From Rhizobiaceae bacterium (GTDB taxonomy: Bacteria > Pseudomonadota > Alphaproteobacteria > Rhizobiales > Rhizobiaceae): a stretch of DNA of 64,000 nucleotides. How positions within the stretch are numbered: position 1 is the stretch's first letter; the number at the start of each line of letters is the position of its first letter. A model generated the notes under the pieces. It worked only from the letters and a program-made list of their open reading frames with translations. It was not told the DNA's origin and searched no databases. Shown here piece after piece: positions 18,810-28,454 of the stretch. The position numbers were made by a program, and so were the translations under genes. Location: the NCBI GenBank assembly GCA_017644005.1, contig JAEPMJ010000003.1, positions 1 to 64,000 of the forward strand, written 5' to 3'.

Positions 18810-19793
18810 ATGTCCGGTGTTGAGCAGATCAAGGTTGCGGAAGACGAAGCCAATATGCGCCTCGATCGGTGGTTCAAGGTTCATTACCCGGGGCTTGGCT
18901 TTGGTCGCCTTCAGAAACTGCTGCGGTCGGGACAGGTGCGGGTCGATGGCGGGCGCGTCAAAACCGACACGCGGCTCGATCCCGGCCAGACAGTCCGGGT
19001 GCCGCCGCTCGATACCGACCGCAATACCGGACCGCTGACCCCACGTTCGATTGCCAACAAGGACGACGCAGACGCGTTGTCGCAGCTACTGCTCCACGAA
19101 GACGATAAGGTGCTGGTTTTCAACAAGCCGCCGGGGCTCGCGGTGCAGGGCGGTTCGGGCATTGTACGCAACGTCGACCAGATGCTTGAGGCCTGGCGCA
19201 ACAAGAAAGGCGAGAAGCCGCGGCTGGTGCACCGGCTCGACCGCGACACGTCGGGTGTTCTCGTTGTTGCCCGCACGCGGCAGGCGGCGATGCGGCTCGC
19301 CGAATCCTTCCGCGCGCGTGAAACAAAGAAGACCTACTGGGCTCTTGTGAAGGGCGTTCCCGCCAAAAAAACCGGCAAGATTTCCAACTGGCTGGTCAAG
19401 GAGCCAACGCCGGACGGAGATCGCATGCGCGTCGCGAAACACGGCGAGGCGGGGGCAGATCACGCGGTTTCCTACTACCGGGTGGTGGATCAGGCGGGGC
19501 AGGCGCTCTCCTGGCTTGAAATGGAGCCCTATACGGGGCGCACGCATCAGCTGCGCGTTCATGCGGTTTCTATTGGCTGCCCGATCATCGGCGACCCGAA
19601 ATATTTCGAGGCCGATCAGAACTGGGAGTTTCCGGGCGGACTCCAGAACCGTCTGCATCTTCATGCACGGCGCATCGTTATCCCGCATCCGGGTTCGGGT
19701 ACTATCGACGTTACCGCGCCGTTGCCGGGGCACATGGTTCAAAGCTGGAATCTGCTCGGTTTCGACGAAGCAAGCGCCGAGGACGAACAATGA
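18810..19793 (+). CDS. rluC: RluA-family 23S rRNA pseudouridine synthase (RluC-like)
   Basis: Encodes 327 residues. An S4 RNA-binding domain spans about residues 16-62 and the catalytic motif HRLDRDTSG carries the nucleophile Asp144. The length and S4 domain match RluC, which modifies U955, U2504 and U2580 in E. coli 23S rRNA. The frame extends upstream to 18672 inside crcB, but ATG 18810 gives the family start. Its stop overlaps the next gene by four bases. Confidence 0.9.
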   Translation: MSGVEQIKVAEDEANMRLDRWFKVHYPGLGFGRLQKLLRSGQVRVDGGRVKTDTRLDPGQTVRVPPLDTDRNTGPLTPRSIANKDDADALSQLLLHEDDKVLVFNKPPGLAVQGGSGIVRNVDQMLEAWRNKKGEKPRLVHRLDRDTSGVLVVARTRQAAMRLAESFRARETKKTYWALVKGVPAKKTGKISNWLVKEPTPDGDRMRVAKHGEAGADHAVSYYRVVDQAGQALSWLEMEPYTGRTHQLRVHAVSIGCPIIGDPKYFEADQNWEFPGGLQNRLHLHARRIVIPHPGSGTIDVTAPLPGHMVQSWNLLGFDEASAEDEQ

Positions 19794-20710
19794 GCGTGGT
19801 TTCGCCGACACTCGACAAGCGGGACGCAATCGACGCATTCGCTGCCGGTATGATGATCGTGCTGACGCTGACCTGGGGCCTCAATCAGGTGGCGATCAAA
19901 ATTTCCAACGAAGGCTATAATCCGGTTTTCCTGACCGTTGCGCGCTCCAGCATTGCTGCCGTGCTGGTATTCGCCTGGTGCCGTATTCGCGGCATCAGGC
20001 TTTTCGAGAGCGACGGGACGCTGTGGCCGGGGATTATCGTCGGCGCCATGTTCGGCCTTGAGTTCATCCTCATCTTTTTCGGGCTCGATTACACCACCGC
20101 TGCGCGCGGGACGCTGATGGTCAACACGATGCCGTTTTGGGTGCTGATCGGCGCACATTTCCTACTGGGCGAGCGCATGACGGGAATCAAATTCGGTGGC
20201 CTGCTGTTGGCATTCTGCGGTGTGGTGCTGGTGTTTTCCGATGAGCTCAGCCTGCCCGATGCAGCCGCCGTCAAGGGTGATCTCATGCTGCTGGCTGCCG
20301 GATTGCTCTGGGGCGGCACGACACTCGTCATCAAGCGCACCAGCCTTGCGGATGCCAGTGCCGAGAAAACGCTGTTGTACCAGCTGCTGGTATCGGCCGT
20401 GGTATCGGTGCCGCTTATCCCGCTCGCCGGACCTGTGCTGCGCGATGTGACGACCCTGGCGACTGCTTCGCTTCTTTATCAGGCTGTGTTTGTCGTTGCC
20501 TTCACCTACGTGTTGTGGTTCTGGCTGATGCGGCGTTATCCCGCGTCGGGGCTTTCGAGCTTCACCTTCCTCAGCCCGGTATTCGGCGTGCTCGGTGGTG
20601 GCCTGCTGTTGGGCGAACCGCTCTCATGGCGTATCTTCGCAGCCCTTACGATGATCGCGGCAGGTCTGTTGCTGGTGAACAGGCCGGTGCGGCGCGGCCA
20701 ACCGGGCTGA
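19790..20710 (+). CDS. EamA/DMT-superfamily transporter
   Basis: Encodes 306 residues with about ten hydrophobic segments arranged as two EamA repeats, the second starting near residue 160 (GDLMLLAAGLLWGGTTLVIK). The first repeat has MIVLTLTWGLNQVAIK. DMT permeases export or exchange small metabolites; the substrate cannot be read from the sequence. The ATGA overlap with rluC indicates cotranscription. Confidence 0.88.
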   Translation: MSVVSPTLDKRDAIDAFAAGMMIVLTLTWGLNQVAIKISNEGYNPVFLTVARSSIAAVLVFAWCRIRGIRLFESDGTLWPGIIVGAMFGLEFILIFFGLDYTTAARGTLMVNTMPFWVLIGAHFLLGERMTGIKFGGLLLAFCGVVLVFSDELSLPDAAAVKGDLMLLAAGLLWGGTTLVIKRTSLADASAEKTLLYQLLVSAVVSVPLIPLAGPVLRDVTTLATASLLYQAVFVVAFTYVLWFWLMRRYPASGLSSFTFLSPVFGVLGGGLLLGEPLSWRIFAALTMIAAGLLLVNRPVRRGQPG

Positions 20711-20728
20711 ATGAGATCGGATACGGAT

Positions 20729-21520
20729 ATGCGTGACCTTCTCAACGATCTCGAGGCCGGCAGAGCGGCGCAGCGTGACCCCAACGAAGCTGCGCGGGAG
20801 GCCATGCGCGTTCAGTTGCCAAAACGCTTCTACAAGACGGCTGGTTTCGAAGCGGAAGACGGCGGCTTTTCGGTGCGCCTCGACGGCAAGCAGGTCCGGA
20901 CGCCAGGGCGCCGGCCGCTCGTTCTACCGACGGCTCGCGCTGCGGAACTGGTCGCCGACGAGTTCGAGGCGCAGGCCGAGAAGATCGATCCGATGACCAT
21001 GCCGGTGACGCGCATGGTCAACACGACAATCGATGGCGTTGCCAACGACGTGCAGGCGGTGCTGGAAGACATTTTGCGCTACGCGTCGTCCGATCTCATC
21101 TGCTACCGGGCCGACACACCTCAGGAACTGGTCAAACGTCAGGGCGACGCCTGGGACCCGGTGCTCGACTGGCTGCAGGGGTTGCTGGGGGCGCGTTTCA
21201 TGCTGGCTGAGGGTGTCATGCCGGTTGAGCAGCCGCGCGAGACCATCGCCGTGCTGGGCGCCTATCTCGCCCAAAGACGTGAGCCGTTTCGCATCGCCGC
21301 GTTGCACGTCATGACATCACTCATGGGCTCGGCGCTGCTCGCGCTCGCCGTCGATGGCGAGAAACTCGATGTCGAGCGCGCCTGGGCGGCCGCGCATATC
21401 GACGAAGACTGGAACATCGAGCAGTGGGGCGAAGACGCGGAAGCAGCTTCACGTCGAGCGCATCGCCTTCTCGAAATGCGAGCCGCCGGTGCACTGCTGG
21501 CGGCGCTTGAGCGAACATAA
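20729..21520 (+). CDS. ATP12-family F1-ATPase assembly chaperone
   Basis: Encodes about 263 residues of the ATP12 family, which in mitochondria binds the F1 alpha subunit during ATP synthase assembly. Diagnostic stretches are LPKRFYKTAGF, VRLDGKQVRTPGRRPLVLP and DPMTMPVTRMVNTTIDGV. The start MRDLLNDLEAG at 20729 fits relatives; an in-frame ATG at 20711, directly after the transporter stop, is an alternative. The family is restricted to alphaproteobacteria and mitochondria-bearing eukaryotes, which supports the taxonomic call. Confidence 0.9.
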   Translation: MRDLLNDLEAGRAAQRDPNEAAREAMRVQLPKRFYKTAGFEAEDGGFSVRLDGKQVRTPGRRPLVLPTARAAELVADEFEAQAEKIDPMTMPVTRMVNTTIDGVANDVQAVLEDILRYASSDLICYRADTPQELVKRQGDAWDPVLDWLQGLLGARFMLAEGVMPVEQPRETIAVLGAYLAQRREPFRIAALHVMTSLMGSALLALAVDGEKLDVERAWAAAHIDEDWNIEQWGEDAEAASRRAHRLLEMRAAGALLAALERT

Positions 21521-21592
21521 TCCGCCGCAAACCCTTGTGAGCTTTGCCCGCCCGGCATTTCATCCGCTGGTGAAACCCCTTAGGCTGCTTGC

Positions 21593-22621
21593 ATGAGCGA
21601 ATCAAAAGCAATGATCCTGGGGGCTGCGGGCAAGCGGCTGTCAACCGAAGAAATCGCGTTCTACCACGGTGAAAAACCGTGGGGTTTCATACTCTTCGCG
21701 CGTAATATTGAGACGGCAGATCAAGTTCGGACCCTGGTTGCGGAGATGCGCACCGCGGTCGACCGGCCCGATGCACCGGTATTCATCGATCAGGAAGGCG
21801 GACGCGTGCAACGGCTTCGGCCGCCGCTGGCGCCCAACTATCCTCCTGCGGCCGAGCTCGGGGCGCTCTATGCGCGCGACCCGGAGGCCGGTTTGCGCTC
21901 GGCATGGCTGATGGCGCGGCTGCATGCGTTCGATCTGCTGCGGCTGGGCATTACCGCCGACTGCCTGCCGGTGCTCGATGTGCCGGTGGAGGGCGCGCAT
22001 GATGTCATCGGAAATCGAGCCTATGGGCGCACGCCGGAATCGGTGACTGCTCTCGGAAGAGCCATGGCGGACGGGTTGCTCGCCGGCGGGGTTCTGCCGG
22101 TCATGAAACACATTCCCGGCCACGGCAGGGCCGGGGCCGATACGCACCACGAACTGCCTCGGGTCGACGCTCCACGGGAAGAACTTGAAGCGCGTGATTT
22201 CGCGCCCTTCAAGGCACTTGCCGATCTGCCATTCGCGATGACGGCACATGTCGTCTATTCGGCCATCGACGGCATAATGCCGGCCACGACGTCCCGCGCC
22301 ATTGTCGAGGATGTCATTCGTGGCCATATCGGGTTCGATGGCCTTCTCATGAGCGATGATGTGTCGATGCAGGCGCTTTCTGGGGATTTCAGGAACCGCA
22401 CGGATGCAATCTTCGCCGCTGGATGCGATGTCATTCTGCATTGCAACGGTGTGATGGACGAAATGCAGCAAGTGGCAGCGATGACTCCGGTTCTGAAAGA
22501 CAAGGCCGAAATCCGGGCCAATCGTGCGCTGCTGCGGCGCGAGTTGCCGGACACTGTGGAAGAAGCCGCCGCACGTGAAGAGTTTTCGGTGCTGACCGGC
22601 ATTTCGGTCGAAGCGGCTTGA
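21593..22621 (+). CDS. nagZ: Beta-N-acetylhexosaminidase NagZ (GH3)
   Basis: Encodes 342 residues of glycoside hydrolase family 3. NagZ removes GlcNAc from GlcNAc-anhydromuropeptides in cell-wall recycling, in the cytoplasm. The substrate-binding/catalytic loop KHIPGHGRAGADTHHELP lies at 172-189 and the likely nucleophile is Asp255 in LLMSDD. No signal peptide is seen, as expected. It is the first gene of the nagZ-scpA-scpB group, with 10 bases to scpA. Confidence 0.95.
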   Translation: MSESKAMILGAAGKRLSTEEIAFYHGEKPWGFILFARNIETADQVRTLVAEMRTAVDRPDAPVFIDQEGGRVQRLRPPLAPNYPPAAELGALYARDPEAGLRSAWLMARLHAFDLLRLGITADCLPVLDVPVEGAHDVIGNRAYGRTPESVTALGRAMADGLLAGGVLPVMKHIPGHGRAGADTHHELPRVDAPREELEARDFAPFKALADLPFAMTAHVVYSAIDGIMPATTSRAIVEDVIRGHIGFDGLLMSDDVSMQALSGDFRNRTDAIFAAGCDVILHCNGVMDEMQQVAAMTPVLKDKAEIRANRALLRRELPDTVEEAAAREEFSVLTGISVEAA

Positions 22622-22631
22622 GGCTGCCGTT

Positions 22632-23471
22632 GTGAGCACCCCGGCGACAAAGACAGGCGGTTCCAGGGCGCCGATGGAGGCGATCTGGACCAATGACGAA
22701 GAGCGGACGACCAGCGATCCGCTGCTTCATGTCGATGTCGAAGGCTTCGAAGGGCCGCTCGATCTTCTGCTGCATCTGGCGCGCAACCAGAAAGTCGATC
22801 TGGCGCGCATTTCCGTGCTGGCGCTGGCAGAACAATATATCTCCTTCATCGAACGTGCGCGCGAACTGCGGCTGGAACTCGCAGCCGACTACCTGGTCAT
22901 GGCAGCCTGGCTGGCCTATCTCAAATCGCGGCTCCTCATTCCCGAGCAGTCCAGCGACGACGGCGAAAGCGGCGAAGAGATGGCGGCGCTCCTGCAGTTC
23001 CGTCTGAAACGCCTCGAGGCGATGCGCGAGGCCGCATCCCGACTGGTCAACCGTAACCGGCTCGGTCGTGATTTTTTCGGGCGCGGCGATCCCGAACACG
23101 TGATCGTCGACCGCCGCAACGAATATTCGGGCACGCTCTACGACCTGCTGACAGCCTATGCTTCCCTGCGCCAGCGGCAGGCGGTGACCAATGTCCGCAT
23201 TGAAAAACGTGGTGTTTGGTCCCTCAAGGATGCCCGTGAGATTCTGTCCCGCATGATCGGTACGCTGCGCGACTGGACGGCGCTCGACAGCTTTCTGCTC
23301 GAATATCTCAGCCTTCCGGGAGAGCGCGCCACCGTGCTGGCCAGCTCGTTCGCGGCGACGTTGGAACTGGTGCGCGAAGGCACGCTGGAGATCAAACAAC
23401 AGGATGCGTTTGCGCCGCTCTTCATGCGCAACAAGGCCGACAAGGCGGCAATGGCCGGAGTGGAGACATGA
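22632..23471 (+). CDS. scpA: Segregation and condensation protein A
   Basis: Encodes 279 residues of the kleisin ScpA, which bridges SMC heads with ScpB. The kleisin N-terminal motif FEGPLDLLLHLARNQKVDL is at about residues 38-56, and the C-terminal winged helix includes FLALLELVREG-like SFAATLELVREGTLEI. It starts with GTG at 22632; an ATG at 22674 is possible. Its end overlaps scpB by four bases. Confidence 0.95.
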   Translation: MSTPATKTGGSRAPMEAIWTNDEERTTSDPLLHVDVEGFEGPLDLLLHLARNQKVDLARISVLALAEQYISFIERARELRLELAADYLVMAAWLAYLKSRLLIPEQSSDDGESGEEMAALLQFRLKRLEAMREAASRLVNRNRLGRDFFGRGDPEHVIVDRRNEYSGTLYDLLTAYASLRQRQAVTNVRIEKRGVWSLKDAREILSRMIGTLRDWTALDSFLLEYLSLPGERATVLASSFAATLELVREGTLEIKQQDAFAPLFMRNKADKAAMAGVET

Positions 23472-24211
23472 TGAGCGAAGGTGAAACGGCGGAAGTCGTG
23501 GAATTCGAGCAGGATAACAGCGTTGCCGGTGTGCGCGAAGACAATCCCGCGGTGCGGCTGCACATGGCCGAAGCGGTGCGTATGGCCGAGGCAATCGTCT
23601 TCGCTTCGTCTGAGCCGGTCAGCGAAAAGACGCTGGTCTCACGGCTGCCGGACGGCATCGACGTGCCGGCGGTGATGGACGAACTTGGTGAAATCTACTC
23701 CAAACGTGGCGTCAATCTTGTGAAGGTCGGCGACAGTTGGGCGTTCCGCACGGCGGGGGACCTGGCTTTTCTGATGAACCGCGAGGCGGTTCAGCAGAAG
23801 CGACTATCGCGCGCCGCACTCGAGGTGATGGCGATCATTGCCTACCACCAGCCGGTCACACGCGCCGAAATCGAGGAAATCCGTGGTGTTGAGACGTCCA
23901 AAGGAACGCTCGACACGTTGCTCGAAACGGAGTGGGTTCGCATGCGCGGCCGGCGCCGCACGCCAGGCCGCCCTGTCACCTATGGAACAACAGAACATTT
24001 TCTCGACCATTTCGGCCTGCCCGAGCTACGTGACCTCCCCGGTATCGACGAACTCAAGGGAGCGGGGCTCCTGTCGCCGCGCATGCCGTCCAACTTCAGC
24101 GTACCGCAGCCGCCGGCCAATTCGGACGGTCTCGCCGAGGACGAAGATGAGCTGACCGATATCGACCTGGAAGAGCTCGGCCTGTTGACTCCCCGCGTGG
24201 AGGATGATTGA
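23468..24211 (+). CDS. scpB: Segregation and condensation protein B
   Basis: Encodes 247 residues of ScpB, two tandem winged-helix domains that bind ScpA. EAIVFASSEPVSEKTLV, SRAALEVMAIIAYHQPVTRAEI (shown in part) and FLDHFGLPELRDLPGI are the conserved blocks. The C-terminus carries an acidic tail (EDEDELTDIDLEELG). ATG 23468 overlaps the scpA stop; an adjacent ATG at 23471 is equivalent. Confidence 0.95.
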   Translation: MMSEGETAEVVEFEQDNSVAGVREDNPAVRLHMAEAVRMAEAIVFASSEPVSEKTLVSRLPDGIDVPAVMDELGEIYSKRGVNLVKVGDSWAFRTAGDLAFLMNREAVQQKRLSRAALEVMAIIAYHQPVTRAEIEEIRGVETSKGTLDTLLETEWVRMRGRRRTPGRPVTYGTTEHFLDHFGLPELRDLPGIDELKGAGLLSPRMPSNFSVPQPPANSDGLAEDEDELTDIDLEELGLLTPRVEDD

Positions 24212-24253
24212 CCCGTTCGGCGCCCCGATCCGAGGGGCGGACGGAACAGGTCG

Positions 24254-25354
24254 ATGCAAGGCGAAACACAATTGGCCCAGCGCGTTACCGCCGGCGTCAC
24301 TTTCGCTGCGCGGCTTTCGTTCGAGGATATCCGTCACAGCTACGGGCCTGACGCGGTAACGCTGCGCGGCGTTACGCTGTCGGCTGAACCCGGCGAAGTG
24401 CTGTGCCTGCTTGGGCCGTCGGGTTCCGGCAAGACGACCTTGCTCAGAATCGCGGCGGGCATTGAGGCGCAGACATCGGGTCGCGTGTTGCTCAACGACC
24501 GCGAAATTGCCGGACCAAATGCGTTCCTGCCGCCTGAAAAGCGCTCCATAGGGCTGGTTTTCCAGGATTTCGCGCTGTTTCCGCATCTTTCGATCGTCGA
24601 CAATGTGCGCTTCGGCCTGACGGCGCTTTCGAAGACGGAAGGCCGCAAGGAGGCGCTGATCGCGCTCGAGCGTGTAGGTCTCGCCGGTTATGCGGACAGT
24701 TTTCCGCATGTGCTGTCGGGCGGTGAGCAGCAGCGTGTCGCACTGGCCCGCGCTATGGCTCCGCGGCCTTCGGTTCTGCTGATGGACGAGCCGTTCTCGG
24801 GTCTTGATTCGCGCCTGAAAGACAGTGTGCGGGCCGAAACGCTGGCGATTCTCAGGCAAAGCCGCGCCACGGCGATCGTTGTCACACACGACGCTGAAGA
24901 GGCGATGCGGCTGGGCGATCGCATCGCATTGCTCAAGGATGGCCGGCTTGTGCAGGCAGGCACTGCCGAGGAACTCTACGAAAAGCCGCTGGACCTGTTC
25001 GCGGCAGGGTTCTTCTCCGAACTCAATGTTTTGCCGGCGCGTGCGAAGGCAGGGTCGGTCGAGACGCCACTGGGCACCTTTGCCGCGCCCGGCCGGGATG
25101 ATGGCGCGGTCGACGTTGCCATTCGCCTGTCGGGATTCGATGTCAGCGAAAGCGGCGGCGCCTTGCAGGCCCGTGTGCGCTCGCGCCGGTTTCTGGGCGT
25201 GGTCGAGTTGCTGGAGCTTGCCGTTCCGGGTGTCGATACGCCAATCAGGGCGCGGGTTCGCATCGGTGAATTGCCAGGCCGCAGCCGCGACATTTGGATC
25301 ACTGTGCGCCCTCGCGACGTACTAGTGTTTGAAAGAGACAATGAAAACGCATAG
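24254..25354 (+). CDS. Orphan ABC transporter ATP-binding protein (CUT1/Fe3+-type, with TOBE-like C-terminus)
   Basis: Encodes 366 residues. Walker A GPSGSGKT is at 54-61, Q-loop Gln104, ABC signature [14 protein letters not shown] from 154, Walker B LLMDEP at 175-180 and the switch His212. About 110 residues follow the ATPase core and resemble the TOBE-type regulatory domain of FbpC/PotA/CysA-like importers. No permease or binding-protein gene is nearby; the neighbours are scpB and tatA. Substrate is unknown; iron, polyamine, sulfate or thiamine types cannot be separated by eye. Confidence 0.88.
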   Translation: MQGETQLAQRVTAGVTFAARLSFEDIRHSYGPDAVTLRGVTLSAEPGEVLCLLGPSGSGKTTLLRIAAGIEAQTSGRVLLNDREIAGPNAFLPPEKRSIGLVFQDFALFPHLSIVDNVRFGLTALSKTEGRKEALIALERVGLAGYADSFPHVLSGGEQQRVALARAMAPRPSVLLMDEPFSGLDSRLKDSVRAETLAILRQSRATAIVVTHDAEEAMRLGDRIALLKDGRLVQAGTAEELYEKPLDLFAAGFFSELNVLPARAKAGSVETPLGTFAAPGRDDGAVDVAIRLSGFDVSESGGALQARVRSRRFLGVVELLELAVPGVDTPIRARVRIGELPGRSRDIWITVRPRDVLVFERDNENA

Positions 25355-25392
25355 ATCAGGTTCAGGGAACCGAAAACCAGAGAGAATTCATC

Positions 25393-25623
25393 ATGGGTAG
25401 CTTTTCCATCTGGCACTGGCTGATTGTGCTGGTCGTCGTTCTGCTTCTTTTCGGCCGGGGCAAGATTCCCGAGCTGATGGGCGATATGGCCAAGGGCATC
25501 AGGAACTTCCGCAAGGGCATGGCCGACGACGAGCAATCGACGGATGACGATGCCAAGACCGTGGAGCACAAGGCCGACGAGCCTGTGCGCTCCGCCAAGC
25601 AGAAGGCCGGCAAGTCGTCCTAG
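25393..25623 (+). CDS. tatA: Twin-arginine translocase subunit TatA
   Basis: Encodes 76 residues: a short N-terminal membrane helix ([20 protein letters not shown]), the [17 protein letters not shown] amphipathic helix and a charged tail. TatA oligomers form the translocation path for folded, RR-signal proteins. It opens the tatABC operon. Confidence 0.95.
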   Translation: MGSFSIWHWLIVLVVVLLLFGRGKIPELMGDMAKGIRNFRKGMADDEQSTDDDAKTVEHKADEPVRSAKQKAGKSS

Positions 25624-25670
25624 TCACTTTCGGCGGGAGCAGACGAACCGCCACGCTGAAAGCCTGAGTG

Positions 25671-26252
25671 ATGTTTGACATCGGTTGGCCAGAAATGCTC
25701 GTGATTGCGATCGTTCTGATCGTGATCGTGGGGCCAAAGGATTTGCCGGGTATGCTGCGCAATTTCGGGCGGACCACGTCCAAATTGCGGTCGATGGCGG
25801 CTGACTTCCGCAAGCAGTTCGACGATGCGCTGAAGGAAGCCGAGCTGGACGACGTCAAAAATCTCGTCGACGACGTTCGCAAGCTCAACCCGGCATCCGA
25901 CATCAAGAAAGCACTCAATCCGATGCAGAAGGCTGCGGAAGACGTGCGCTCGGGCCTCGATGCCGCGATGCGTCCGCAGCCAAAACCGCAGACACCGCCA
26001 GCCGGTGCAACTGCCCCTGCATCCTCTCCGGCCGGGAGCACCGCCAAGCCTGCAGCAGCCGCCAAGCCTGCAGCCAAGGCGGCTGTAAAGCCAGGCGGGA
26101 AGAAGGCATCGGCGCGCAAACCCGCTGCAGCAAAACCAGCTGCCAAGGCAACGCCAACCAGAAGCGCGGCGAAGTCCGAAACCTCGACTGGGGCCAAACC
26201 GCGCAAGTCGGCGAAGGCGACCGGCGCCGGCAAGGGTGGGGCGCCGTCATGA
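25671..26252 (+). CDS. tatB: Twin-arginine translocase subunit TatB
   Basis: Encodes 193 residues. The N-terminal helix MFDIGWPEMLVIAIVLIVIV and GPKDLPGMLRNFGR motif identify TatB, which forms the signal-recognition complex with TatC. The C-terminal half is Ala/Lys/Pro-rich low complexity with repeated KPAA words, as in rhizobial TatB. ATG 25671 is preferred over the GTG immediately before it. The end overlaps tatC by four bases. Confidence 0.95.
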   Translation: MFDIGWPEMLVIAIVLIVIVGPKDLPGMLRNFGRTTSKLRSMAADFRKQFDDALKEAELDDVKNLVDDVRKLNPASDIKKALNPMQKAAEDVRSGLDAAMRPQPKPQTPPAGATAPASSPAGSTAKPAAAAKPAAKAAVKPGGKKASARKPAAAKPAAKATPTRSAAKSETSTGAKPRKSAKATGAGKGGAPS

Positions 26253-27088
26253 GCAACGAAGACGAAGACATCGAGAAATCATCCGCTCCGCTGATGGAGC
26301 ACCTGATCGAGTTGCGCCGGCGGCTGATGTGGTCGATCGGCGGATTCTTCATTGCGTTTCTCGTCTGCTTCTTTTTCGCAAAGCAGCTTTTCAACCTGCT
26401 CGTCATCCCCTTCCAGTGGGCGACGCGCTGGGCCGGGCTCGATCCGAAGCAGGTTGAGCTTATCTATACGGCGCCGCAGGAGTTCTTCTTCACGCAGATC
26501 AAGCTCGGAATGTTCGGAGGGCTGGTGATCGCGTTCCCGCTGATCGCGGCGCAGATCTACAAGTTCGTTGCCCCCGGACTCTACCGCAACGAGCGTGCCG
26601 CGTTCCGTCCATTCCTGATCGCAACGCCAATCCTGTTCCTTATCGGCGCTTCGCTGGTCTACTTCTTCTTCACCCCTATGGTGATGTGGTTCTTCCTGTC
26701 GATGCAGCAGGTCGGACCGGATCAGGAAATCCAGATATCGCTGCTGCCGAAAGTGTCGGAATATCTCGGTCTGATCATGACCCTGATCTTCTCGTTCGGT
26801 CTTGTCTTCCAGCTGCCGGTGGTGACGACGCTGATGGCGCGTGTCGGGCTGATCACGGCTGACGGCCTTGCCGACAAGCGCAAATATGCGATCGTGTTCG
26901 CCTTTGTGACCGCGGCGATCCTGACCCCGCCGGATCCGGTCAGCCAGATCGGCCTTGCGGTCCCGACGATCCTTCTCTACGAGGTCTCGATCTGGCTTGC
27001 CCGCCGGACGGAGCGCAAGCGCCAGGAAGCAGAAGCGGCCAAGGACGCCGAACCTTCGGGCGATGAAGAATCGGCGGCTGCCGAATAA
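26249..27088 (+). CDS. tatC: Twin-arginine translocase subunit TatC
   Basis: Encodes 279 residues with six membrane segments. The conserved cytoplasmic N-terminus MEHLIELRRRLMWS, the FFTQIKLGMFGG loop and FAFVTAAILTPPDPVSQ block are TatC hallmarks. TatC recognises twin-arginine signal peptides with TatB. The C-terminus has an acidic/Ala-rich tail. Confidence 0.97.
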   Translation: MSNEDEDIEKSSAPLMEHLIELRRRLMWSIGGFFIAFLVCFFFAKQLFNLLVIPFQWATRWAGLDPKQVELIYTAPQEFFFTQIKLGMFGGLVIAFPLIAAQIYKFVAPGLYRNERAAFRPFLIATPILFLIGASLVYFFFTPMVMWFFLSMQQVGPDQEIQISLLPKVSEYLGLIMTLIFSFGLVFQLPVVTTLMARVGLITADGLADKRKYAIVFAFVTAAILTPPDPVSQIGLAVPTILLYEVSIWLARRTERKRQEAEAAKDAEPSGDEESAAAE

Positions 27089-27161
27089 GCCTCCACGCGT
27101 AGACCTGGCCAGCCCGGCAGGGTAGCCGCATATCTCTGACAAACCGCATTGAGTTCCCGCC

Positions 27162-28451
27162 ATGCTCGACATCAAATGGATTCGCGAAAACCCCGAAGCT
27201 CTCGCCGATGCGCTGGTGAAGCGCGGGTCGGACGGTGATGCGGCGCGATCGGTGGTGGCCGAAATTGTGGCGATCGACGAAGCACGGCGCACTCATCTGA
27301 CGGGGCTGCAGCAGAAGCAGGAACGGCGTAACGCGGCGTCGAAGGAAATCGGCAAGGCAATGGGCACGGGCGACAAGGAGCTCGCCGAAAAGCTCAAGGC
27401 GGAAGTGGCCGCGCTGAAATCCGATCTGCAGGACGGCGAGGCGAAAGAACGCGAACTCGACAAGGCGCTGAAGGACGCACTCGACGTGCTGCCGAACGTG
27501 CCGCTCGACGATGTTCCTGTCGGGGCGGACGAGCACGGCAATGTCGAGGTGCGCCGCCATGGCGAGCCGAAACGCGAGAACTCGTCCAAAGAGCATTACG
27601 AAATCGGCGAAGCGCTCGGCGGGATGGATTTCGAGACGGCGGCCAAGCTGTCCGGCTCGCGTTTCACAATTCTGAAGGGCCAGCTTGCGCGGCTTGAGCG
27701 TGCGCTCGGCCAGTTCATGCTCGACCTGCACACCACGGAGCACGGCTATACCGAGGTTCAGCCGCCGCTGCTGGTCAATGACGACGCCGCCTATGGCACG
27801 GACAAGCTGCCCAAATTCGGTGACGATTTGTTTCGCACAACGGATGGAAGATGGCTGATCCCGACCGCTGAGGTACCGCTTACCTACACGGTGGCTAAGG
27901 AAATCACCGAACAGGACAAGCTGCCGCTCAGGTTGACGGCGTTGACCGCCTGCTTCCGTTCCGAGGCCGGGTCGGCCGGCAAGGATACGCGCGGCATGTT
28001 GCGCCAGCACCAGTTCTACAAAGTCGAGTTGGTGTCGGTCACCGACCAGGAAAGCTCGCTCGCCGAACACGAGCGCATGACGCAATGCGCCGAAGAAGTG
28101 CTCAAGCGTCTCGAGTTGCCTTTCCGCACCATGGTGCTGTGTACCGGCGATATGGGTTTCGGGGCGCGCAAGACATACGATATCGAGGTCTGGCTGCCGG
28201 GGCAGAACGCCTATCGCGAAATCTCGTCCTGCTCTGTCTGCGGCGATTTCCAGGCGCGGCGCATGGATGCGCGTTACCGTGCAGAAGGCGAGAAGCAGAC
28301 GAAATTCGTGCACACTCTCAACGGTTCGGGCGTGGCGGTAGGGCGCGCGCTGATCGCGGTCATGGAAAACTACCAGAACCCGGACGGCACTGTCACAGTT
28401 CCGCAAGTACTGCGACCCTATATGGGCGGGCTGGAAAAAATCGGGGCCTGA
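27162..28451 (+). CDS. serS: Seryl-tRNA synthetase
   Basis: Encodes 429 residues. The N-terminal coiled-coil arm that grips tRNA-Ser covers about residues 30-110 (rich in K/E). Class II motif 2 is in [18 protein letters not shown] and motif 3 in [19 protein letters not shown]. It charges tRNA-Ser (and tRNA-Sec if present); a tRNA-Ser(UGA) gene lies in this window at 58.1 kb. Confidence 0.97.
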   Translation: MLDIKWIRENPEALADALVKRGSDGDAARSVVAEIVAIDEARRTHLTGLQQKQERRNAASKEIGKAMGTGDKELAEKLKAEVAALKSDLQDGEAKERELDKALKDALDVLPNVPLDDVPVGADEHGNVEVRRHGEPKRENSSKEHYEIGEALGGMDFETAAKLSGSRFTILKGQLARLERALGQFMLDLHTTEHGYTEVQPPLLVNDDAAYGTDKLPKFGDDLFRTTDGRWLIPTAEVPLTYTVAKEITEQDKLPLRLTALTACFRSEAGSAGKDTRGMLRQHQFYKVELVSVTDQESSLAEHERMTQCAEEVLKRLELPFRTMVLCTGDMGFGARKTYDIEVWLPGQNAYREISSCSVCGDFQARRMDARYRAEGEKQTKFVHTLNGSGVAVGRALIAVMENYQNPDGTVTVPQVLRPYMGGLEKIGA

Positions 28452-28454
28452 CTA

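Noticed and set aside
26940-28406. 488-codon open frame on the - strand across tatC and serS
   Set aside because: Shadow of serS with His/Arg/Leu-rich composition typical of antisense frames; no ribosome binding site or family match.
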